A stretch of DNA of 11,872 nt from Candidatus Woesearchaeota archaeon (GTDB lineage Archaea > Nanobdellota > Nanobdellia > Woesearchaeales > WJKL01), in NCBI GenBank assembly GCA_014729145.1, contig WJKL01000095.1, forward strand, positions 1-11,872, read 5' to 3'. Position 1 is the stretch's first letter. Every line of letters begins with the position of its first letter. Below are positions 1 to 4,532 of the stretch, piece by piece. Under the pieces are notes generated by a model. The model did no database searches. It saw nothing but the letters and a program-made list of their open reading frames with translations, and was not told where the DNA came from. The position numbers and the translations under genes are program-made.

Positions 1-56
1 AAATCAAATCAATTAAAAAGAAACAGGATAAGACTGCCAAAGCAAAATTACATTAG
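1..56 (+). CDS. Probable 3' end of an upstream gene (partial)
   Basis: Reading from base 3, the frame stays open for 17 codons and ends at TAG 54-56. It encodes a Lys/Ala-rich tail ending KAKLH, the kind of disordered basic C-terminus common in AT-rich archaea. The next promoter (TATA at 69-76) starts just after it, which fits a gene ending here. Only the tail is visible and no function can be assigned. A chance open frame of this length cannot be excluded. Confidence 0.35.
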   Translation, partial: IKSIKKKQDKTAKAKLH

Positions 57-68
57 ATTATAATAACC

Positions 69-76
69 TTTAAATA
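69..76 (+). promoter_or_regulatory. TATA box of the small basic protein gene
   Basis: The sequence tttaaata is preceded by the BRE-like ataacc. It lies 24-31 bases before the ATG at 100. Archaeal transcription starts about 25 bases after the TATA box, so the mRNA should be leaderless. Confidence 0.6.
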
Positions 77-99
77 CTACTTCTAAAACAATTCCTAAT

Positions 100-294
100 A
101 TGGGATCTACATATTTTTCAAAAAGAATACCAGAAAGGACCTTCAAGAGGAGGCCAAGAAAAAGACCAAAAACATTCAAGACAGAAGAAGCTGCAAAGAG
201 ATGGGCAGAGAAAAAAGGCATCAAAGACTACCAATTAGTTAATATTAAAAGTCCTGAAGCAGACAAAAAGAAGATAAAAGTTGTAAAGAAATAG
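100..294 (+). CDS. Small, very basic 64-aa protein, unrecognised
   Basis: This is a 64-residue protein rich in Lys and Arg. An RRPRKRPKTF segment at residues 17-26 is followed by a compact stretch, TEEAAKRWAEKKGIKDYQLV, which looks like a helix and then a strand, and by a Lys-rich tail. Size and charge suggest a nucleic-acid or ribosome-associated protein, but I do not recognise a named family and no function is claimed. The start is supported by a TATA box 24-31 bases upstream with no Shine-Dalgarno, as in leaderless archaeal genes. Its stop (292-294) is one base from the stop of the convergent methyltransferase gene, so the two transcripts must overlap at their 3' ends or terminate inside each other's coding sequence. 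Confidence 0.75.
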   Translation: MGSTYFSKRIPERTFKRRPRKRPKTFKTEEAAKRWAEKKGIKDYQLVNIKSPEADKKKIKVVKK

Positions 295-295
295 A

Positions 296-1183
296 TTATT
301 TTCTCAGGATATAAAACAGTTCATTCTTCATCTTAAAAAAATCTATTTTAAAATCCAGCCTTTTTCCCAGCTTCTCAAACCAGTTTCTTCTCTGCAGCCT
401 CATTCTCCTGCCTGTTATGGAATAAAGAGGAAAACTGACAACTATAAACTTTGATCTTATTAAAGAAATAACATCATAAGATATATTTTCCTGAAATTCC
501 TCTAGGCTGTCGAGCACCTTAAACAAAAAGCAGATATCTGTTTTATAACTCTTTAGTCTTTCCCTTTCCTCATTTACCAAAAGATCGATCCTGACTGCAT
601 TTGAATTCTTCATCTTTGTCTTCCTGAAAAAAAGATTCAAAAAGTCAACATCTTTTTTGTTGAATTCGCTAGCTATATATCTCACATCTTTTTCCAGACC
701 CATATATCTAAAAGAAAGAGGATTCAGACCAGCACCGATATCAAATATAGATCTGGGCTTTAAGGTCAAAGAAAATATCTTTTCATACAGTTCTTTATTA
801 TAAAGTATCCTTTCTTTAGTTGATCTGTGTGTTTTCAGTATCCTTATCAGATCTTTCTCTTTCTTTGTCTTAATATATTTAGCCAGATATTCTTTTCTTT
901 TGGAGACAGCAGTTGTCTGAAAAATCCCATATATCTTTCTTGCCTTTCCTCTGATATGTTTGACTATTTTTTTAAATTTAGAGCTTCTTTTGATATCTTT
1001 GATCTCAGCTTCAACCAGATAATCAAGCACCGCAGTATTCTGTTCAAGAAACTTCACCAGGTGGGCGATGATAAAATCTTCTCCAAGATTAACAAGATCC
1101 TTTTTTTCTCTGACTTTCTCTACAATCAAATCTGTCCTCTTTTTTGAAAGCTTCCTATTATATAGTATTATTGAACCAGCCAT
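296..1183 (-). CDS. FmrO/ArmA/Rmt-like 16S rRNA (guanine-N7) methyltransferase homologue
   Basis: The 295-aa protein carries the signatures of the SAM-dependent family that makes m7G1405 in 16S rRNA (ArmA, RmtB, Sgm, FmrO). The HRSTKER motif (residues 119-125) corresponds to HxSTRER in ArmA/Rmt. Motif I, IFDIGAGLNPLSF (146-158), matches the family's LDLxCGLNPL SAM loop. DICFLFKVLDSLE (216-228) matches the DxALLLKxLPxLE segment. VVSFP...GRR (248-260) followed by NWFE (267-270) matches the conserved VVSFPxxSLGGR...WF block. The N-terminal ~115 residues are helical and basic, as expected for the rRNA-binding domain. The bacterial enzymes act on assembled 30S subunits and block aminoglycosides. 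In an archaeon the role is more likely housekeeping rRNA modification (inference), and the exact target base is unknown. A TATA box about 25 bases upstream makes it leaderless. Confidence 0.8.
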   Translation of the reverse strand: MAGSIILYNRKLSKKRTDLIVEKVREKKDLVNLGEDFIIAHLVKFLEQNTAVLDYLVEAEIKDIKRSSKFKKIVKHIRGKARKIYGIFQTTAVSKRKEYLAKYIKTKKEKDLIRILKTHRSTKERILYNKELYEKIFSLTLKPRSIFDIGAGLNPLSFRYMGLEKDVRYIASEFNKKDVDFLNLFFRKTKMKNSNAVRIDLLVNEERERLKSYKTDICFLFKVLDSLEEFQENISYDVISLIRSKFIVVSFPLYSITGRRMRLQRRNWFEKLGKRLDFKIDFFKMKNELFYILRK

Positions 1184-1205
1184 AAGATTTACTTTATTTA
1201 ATAAG

Positions 1206-1213
1206 ATTTAAAT
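1206..1213 (-). promoter_or_regulatory. TATA box of the methyltransferase gene
   Basis: The palindromic atttaaat lies 23-30 bases upstream of the ATG at 1183 on the minus strand. That places transcription start at or next to the start codon, so the mRNA is leaderless. Confidence 0.55.
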
Positions 1214-1228
1214 AACTTTCTAAGAAAA

Positions 1229-1852
1229 TCAACAAAATTTCTTTACTAGATCTAATTCTCCATATCTTTTGAAAAGATACTGCTGACCTTTTACAACATT
1301 GATCTTGTTATCTCCCAGACCGCATTCCTCATCTTCTTTTACAACATACCCAACAAGATGATGGTAATATTCTTCATCGTCCCATGGAGATCCAAATACA
1401 ACATCAAGTAATGAATCAAAATTTCCTCTTTTTGAAGAATTGACGATAAAACTCGAAACTTTTCCTTTTAATGATTTAAGATGTTCCTTATAATAATCTC
1501 TGCTTACCTTCTCATCTCCATTATCATAATGTGTTGCAAATACAAAATTATCAATATTTTCTATTCCTAGGTCAAGAATATAATCCTTTTTGTCTGATAT
1601 ATTTGAAACAAGCCATCCTTTTTTGTAAATATCAAAATCTTTTAAGACAGCTCCAGTAACGATGATATCTTTGTATACAAAATCTTTATCGTGATCAATA
1701 TATAGCTTTTTCATATATTCAAAGAAATCAACCTTTTCTAAAACATTGTCTTTTTGTTCAAAAGTCAGCTTATTCTCAAGCCTCTTAACCTCTTCAAGAA
1801 GCTCTGCTTTAAGCATTTTTTCAGCTGGTTTACGCTGTTCAATAAATGACAT
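1229..1852 (-). CDS. Unrecognised acidic 207-aa protein
   Basis: The product is a soluble 207-aa protein. Residues 8-36 look like an amphipathic, coiled-coil-prone helix (AEKMLKAELLEEVKRLENKL region). The rest is a mixed alpha/beta sequence rich in Asp, Glu, Lys and Tyr. The C-terminal third contains GSPWDDEEYYHH followed by LVGYVVKEDEE and ends in Cys. There is no signal peptide and no membrane segment. I do not recognise a family. The gene has its own weak T/A-rich promoter element 20-30 bases upstream (around 1872-1883) and lies 45 bases from the methyltransferase start, so it is probably transcribed separately. Start codon ATG at 1850-1852. A restriction or toxin role is conceivable, but nothing in the sequence supports one. 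Confidence 0.7.
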   Translation of the reverse strand: MSFIEQRKPAEKMLKAELLEEVKRLENKLTFEQKDNVLEKVDFFEYMKKLYIDHDKDFVYKDIIVTGAVLKDFDIYKKGWLVSNISDKKDYILDLGIENIDNFVFATHYDNGDEKVSRDYYKEHLKSLKGKVSSFIVNSSKRGNFDSLLDVVFGSPWDDEEYYHHLVGYVVKEDEECGLGDNKINVVKGQQYLFKRYGELDLVKKFC

Positions 1853-1871
1853 AGAAAAAGATAGATATGAA

Positions 1872-1883
1872 ATTTTTTAAAAA
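1872..1883 (-). promoter_or_regulatory. Weak TATA-like element of the 207-aa protein gene
   Basis: On the minus strand the sequence reads ctttttaaaaaatt, 20-31 bases before the ATG at 1852. The spacing fits a leaderless archaeal promoter, but the element is low-complexity A/T. The same T-run could also serve as an oligo-T terminator for the upstream membrane-protein gene, which ends at 1894. Confidence 0.35.
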
Positions 1884-1893
1884 GTTATTGTTT

Positions 1894-2439
1894 TTAAGAC
1901 AGCCATTTCTTAGTTTCGTGAAATCCAAAAGCCATTATTCCTCCGATCAAAGCAGTGATCAGCTGGACAAGCCCCATTGCTGTCAAAAAAATAACAGGAA
2001 CAAATCCAAGCTTGTACATTACTAATGCTGACAAGAACAAAAATCCAGCCTTTACAGCAGAACCAATTCCCAATGTCAGTGCATAGTTCCAATTCAGATG
2101 AAGTTTCAGCCACTTAAATGCATAAACTAAAATTGCATTTCCTATCCAGATAAAAGGTATCATATAAACAAGGAATATTGTAAATGGCCCAAATATAATT
2201 CCTCTAGTCAAAACTCCAAGTGAAGGAACTAATATTACAGGCAATAATTTTGCTCCTTTCAGGTTCAAAGCAGCCACAATCAGCATTGTATTTACTAAAA
2301 CCCCAACAACTATCTGAGGATGCCCCATCAATAAAGGAACAAAAAAACAGACAGCAGTATAAATTATCATCTCAACATACTGATCAAAATTATCCAAAAA
2401 ATAATCCTGTATATTTGATATTTTGTTTAAGTAGTTCAT
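1894..2439 (-). CDS. Polytopic membrane protein divergent from the hydrogenase operon
   Basis: This 181-aa protein has five or six predicted transmembrane segments (about residues 22-38, 43-60, 64-80, 84-107, 118-142 and 145-171) and short charged ends. A conserved-looking motif, MGHPQIVVGVLVN (38-50), sits between the first two segments, and PFIWIGNAILV (95-105) lies in the fourth. The size and glycine-rich helices recall substrate-binding S components of ECF transporters. From memory, similar small membrane proteins with a GH(P/Q)Q motif in CPR and Clostridia genomes are labelled 'iron hydrogenase' in databases. I treat that as a hint of genomic association, since no cofactor residues are visible. 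It shares a 152-base control region with hydC, which suggests co-regulation with the hydrogenase. The start has a strong BRE/TATA 25-32 bases upstream. Confidence 0.75.
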   Translation of the reverse strand: MNYLNKISNIQDYFLDNFDQYVEMIIYTAVCFFVPLLMGHPQIVVGVLVNTMLIVAALNLKGAKLLPVILVPSLGVLTRGIIFGPFTIFLVYMIPFIWIGNAILVYAFKWLKLHLNWNYALTLGIGSAVKAGFLFLSALVMYKLGFVPVIFLTAMGLVQLITALIGGIMAFGFHETKKWLS

Positions 2440-2463
2440 AACTAATAAAAAAACAAACTAGTA

Positions 2464-2477
2464 TATATAAATTTCGG
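2464..2477 (-). promoter_or_regulatory. BRE/TATA of the membrane-protein gene
   Basis: On the minus strand ccgaaa (BRE, 2472-2477) is followed by tttatata (TATA, 2464-2471), a near-consensus archaeal promoter. The TATA box ends 25 bases before the ATG at 2439, so the transcript should be leaderless. An ACGTTT dyad (2476-2492) abuts the BRE. Confidence 0.65.
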
Positions 2478-2544
2478 ACGTTTAAAATGTAACTTACATC
2501 AATAAATTTATTTTTTGATGTATTTACGTTTCTTCAAAACGTAA
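2476..2544. promoter_or_regulatory. Candidate operator array in the hydC/membrane-protein divergent region
   Basis: Three overlapping symmetric elements lie between the two divergent TATA boxes. First, ttacgttt (2524-2531) and aaacgtaa (2537-2544) form a perfect 8-bp inverted repeat with a 5-base spacer, ending next to the hydC TATA. Second, ggacgttt/aaatgtaa (2476-2492) is an imperfect copy abutting the BRE of the divergent gene. Third, tacatcaa (2495-2502) and ttgatgta (2515-2522) form another perfect 8-bp inverted repeat. In addition, aaaaYgtaactta occurs directly repeated at 2484-2496 and 2536-2548 (12 of 13 identical), offset by 52 bp, about five helical turns. This layout suits a dimeric regulator that excludes TFB/TBP from both promoters. 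No regulator is identified. Confidence 0.5.
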
Positions 2545-2545
2545 C

Positions 2546-2554
2546 TTATATATA
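2546..2554 (+). promoter_or_regulatory. TATA box of the hydrogenase operon
   Basis: The sequence ttatatata is preceded by a BRE-like cgtaac. Transcription is expected near 2573-2580, leaving a leader of roughly 12-19 bases. This differs from most genes in the window, which are leaderless. Confidence 0.6.
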
Positions 2555-2580
2555 GAGGTGTTTTCTAAATTAACTAAAAA

Positions 2581-2586
2581 GGGGTG
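2581..2586 (+). promoter_or_regulatory. Shine-Dalgarno GGGGTG of hydC
   Basis: ggggtg lies 5 bases before the GTG at 2592 and can pair with the GGTG-complementary part of the archaeal 16S 3' end. It supports the GTG start. The identical hexamer precedes the GAPDH gene. Confidence 0.6.
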
Positions 2587-2591
2587 CAATT

Positions 2592-3002
2592 GTGCAAGAT
2601 ATTATCTTATTGAACGAACTTAGAAAAGTACAGGATAAAGAAGGCTATGTCTCTGAGAAATCAGCCAGAAAGATAAACAAAAAGACAGGAATACCTCTTT
2701 CAAGGATATATGCAGCAGCAACATTCTATGCAAAGATCCACACAGAACCACAGGGAAAATATGTGATAGAAGTCTGTAATTCCCCTTCTTGCTATCTTAA
2801 TGGTTCATTAAACCTTATCAAATACTTAGTCAGGAAACTAAAGATAAAATCAGGACAGACAACAAAAGACAAAAAATTCTCTTTACATATTAGTTCATGC
2901 ATCGGCTGTTGTGATGAAGCTCCAGCAATGCTTCTGAATGATAAGCCATACACTAAACTTACAAAAGAAAAGATAGATGAAATATTGAAGAAGTGCAAAT
3001 AA
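2592..3002 (+). CDS. hydC: HydC/NuoE-like [2Fe-2S] subunit of NAD(H)-linked [FeFe] hydrogenase
   Basis: The 136-aa protein is a NuoE-family thioredoxin-fold ferredoxin. The N-terminal helical part (1-45) contains the YAAATFYAKIH segment typical of NuoE, followed by PQGKYVIEVC. The four [2Fe-2S] ligands are Cys62 and Cys67 (CNSPSC), and Cys103 and Cys107 (CIGCC), in the family spacing CxxxxC...CxxxC. It is somewhat shorter than usual NuoE/HndA proteins (about 150-165 aa), mainly at the N-terminus. In bifurcating HydABC enzymes this subunit sits next to the flavin subunit and passes electrons between it and HydA. It starts with GTG behind a GGGGTG ribosome-binding site. The hydB ATG follows its stop by one base, so the two are translationally coupled. 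Confidence 0.92.
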   Translation: MQDIILLNELRKVQDKEGYVSEKSARKINKKTGIPLSRIYAAATFYAKIHTEPQGKYVIEVCNSPSCYLNGSLNLIKYLVRKLKIKSGQTTKDKKFSLHISSCIGCCDEAPAMLLNDKPYTKLTKEKIDEILKKCK

Positions 3003-3003
3003 T

Positions 3004-4149
3004 ATGCAGATAAAAAAACAGACAAAAGGAAAAGCCTACAAAAAAGCAAAAAAGCTGGGTTCAAAAGAAGTTATCAAACTTCTAAAAAACAAAGCAGTTG
3101 TAGGCCAGGGAGGAGCTAACTTTCCTACCGGAACAAAATGGGAGATGGTTCTAAATGAAAAAGAGCCTGAAAAATACATAATCTGCAATGCAGATGAAGG
3201 AGAACCAGGAACTTTCAAAGACAAATTCATCCTTACTAACAATCCAGACATTGTGATAGAAGGCTTATTGATAGGAGCAGAAGTCATCAAAGCAAAAAAG
3301 GCTTTCATATACTTAAGAGGAGAATATGAATATCTGCTTCCAAAGATCAAAAGGTCGATAACTAAAGTAAAAAAACAGACCAAATCAAAAATACCCATAG
3401 AGATTGTAGTTGGACAGGGAGCATACATCTGCGGAGAAGAGACAGCGATCATGGAATCCATTGCAAACAGACGACCTCAGCCGCTTCAAAAACCCCCATT
3501 TCCAACCCAAAACGGACTTTACGGAAAGCCAACAGTGCTTAACAACGTTGGAACTTTAGCTAATGTTTCTCTAGCAATTCATTACAAAGACTTTGATCCA
3601 GAATTAAGATTATATTCCCTTTCAGGAAATCTGACAACCCCTGGAATCTTTGAACTAAAACTAGGGATCAAACTTGGAGACTTGATCAGATTAGGAAATC
3701 CAGAACATCCTATCAAAGCTGTATACTTCGGCTGTTTTGGAGGGTGCATGCCTTATAATCCAGACATGAAAATCTCTCCAAAAGATATCTGCGGAAAAGA
3801 CTGCATTCTTGGATCATGCACAATCATTGCAGTTGATGAAAAACATTCAATTGTAGATATGGCAACAAACATAGCCAAATTCTATGAATTTGAATCCTGT
3901 GGAAAATGCACACCCTGCAGAGAAGGAACGATGAGAATCCTGGGATTGCTGGAAAACATCTCGATGAAAGATGCAAGCATGAAAGATCTCGATACATTAC
4001 AGGAATTAGCAGAAGTCATAAAAGAAACATCTTTCTGCGGACTGGGCCAGACAGCAACATCACATTTACTAACAGCATTAAAACATTTCAGAAAAGAGTT
4101 TGAAGAAAGAGTAAAAGAAAAAAGGAACAGAAGAAGGGTTGCAAGATGA
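3004..4149 (+). CDS. hydB: HydB/NuoF-like flavin and NADH-binding subunit of [FeFe] hydrogenase
   Basis: The 381-aa protein is a NuoF-family diaphorase. The glycine-rich loop at residues 34-46 (GQGGANFPTGTKW), IICNADEGEPGTFKDK (59-74) and GAYICGEETAIMESI (139-153) form the FMN/NADH site. KPPFPTQNGLYGKPTVLNN follows at 163-181. The C-terminal [4Fe-4S] ligands are Cys299, Cys302, Cys305 (SCGKCTPCREG) and Cys345 (FCGLGQTA). It lacks both the N-terminal thioredoxin-like domain and the C-terminal 2x[4Fe-4S] extension of longer bacterial HydB proteins, so it is a minimal version. The loop differs from the usual GRGGAGF (GQGGANF here). Five extra cysteines (244, 248, 263, 267, 272) lie where most NuoF proteins have few. 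The start is one base after hydC. Its TGA overlaps the next ATG as ATGA. Confidence 0.92.
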   Translation: MQIKKQTKGKAYKKAKKLGSKEVIKLLKNKAVVGQGGANFPTGTKWEMVLNEKEPEKYIICNADEGEPGTFKDKFILTNNPDIVIEGLLIGAEVIKAKKAFIYLRGEYEYLLPKIKRSITKVKKQTKSKIPIEIVVGQGAYICGEETAIMESIANRRPQPLQKPPFPTQNGLYGKPTVLNNVGTLANVSLAIHYKDFDPELRLYSLSGNLTTPGIFELKLGIKLGDLIRLGNPEHPIKAVYFGCFGGCMPYNPDMKISPKDICGKDCILGSCTIIAVDEKHSIVDMATNIAKFYEFESCGKCTPCREGTMRILGLLENISMKDASMKDLDTLQELAEVIKETSFCGLGQTATSHLLTALKHFRKEFEERVKEKRNRRRVAR

Positions 4150-4532
4150 AGTTAAAACAGATAAAAGAGGTAATGAAAAAATATGGTGAGGCTTGGGAGA
4201 CCCAAGATACTAAATTACTTTTAGAATGTTTTGTTAAAAAAGGAGTTTATCAAGAAAACCCGCTATCTAAACCTTATAAAGGACATAAAGAAATCAAAAA
4301 GTTTTGGAACAGAGAGGTTGTGAAAAATACTAAAAAAATTAAATTCAAATTAGGCAAATGTTATGTTTCTAAAGATAATAAAACAGGATTTGCTGAATGG
4401 GAATCTGTTAATTATCATAAATGGAAAAAAAATAGAAATAAATGGATAAAAAACCATATGGTTGGAATAATGATTCTTAAGATGAAAGGAAATAAAATTA
4501 CTTATCTAAATGAATATTGGAACACAAAATGA
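4146..4532 (+). CDS. NTF2/SnoaL-like small protein inserted in the hydrogenase operon
   Basis: This 128-aa protein has the pattern of the SnoaL/NTF2-like cone fold. It opens with a helix containing YGEAWETQD (13-21), then a FVKKGVYQENPLSKPYKGHKEIKKFW-type block (29-54), in which a P...G..~I..~W motif is typical of the superfamily. Beta strands (65-127) follow and end in ITYLNEYW. Such proteins include isomerases, cyclases and non-catalytic binding proteins, so the substrate cannot be told. It overlaps hydB by ATGA at its start and hydA by ATGA at its end. Its base composition is much poorer in G+C (about 25% over 4201-4500) than hydA (about 39% in three 60-base samples), and its codon use differs. 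It looks like a later arrival placed exactly between two coupled genes. It is not a standard hydrogenase subunit. Confidence 0.75.
   Translation: MKLKQIKEVMKKYGEAWETQDTKLLLECFVKKGVYQENPLSKPYKGHKEIKKFWNREVVKNTKKIKFKLGKCYVSKDNKTGFAEWESVNYHKWKKNRNKWIKNHMVGIMILKMKGNKITYLNEYWNTK

Noticed and set aside
827..1147. 106-codon open frame on the plus strand inside the methyltransferase gene
   Set aside because: Phe/Cys/Ser-rich translation with no promoter; it is the antisense shadow of a gene with clear family motifs.
296..1183. Acquired antibiotic-resistance gene
   Set aside because: Family membership alone does not show resistance. The gene has a native archaeal promoter and no mobile element nearby, and motif differences from ArmA/Rmt suggest a distant housekeeping relative.
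2495..2522. Intrinsic terminator formed by tacatcaa/ttgatgta
   Set aside because: It lies between two divergent promoters with no gene ending there, and it lacks a T-run after the stem; an operator is a better explanation.
3036..3461. 141-codon minus-strand frame inside hydB
   Set aside because: It is the complement of the conserved HydB coding sequence, rich in Ser/Phe/Leu, with no promoter or family resemblance.
4517..4531. In-frame TTG upstream of hydA as the start codon
   Set aside because: It adds four residues (MEHK) and has no better ribosome-binding site. ATG 4529 gives the same ATGA overlap seen at the preceding gene junction, and the ferredoxin domain starts normally from there.
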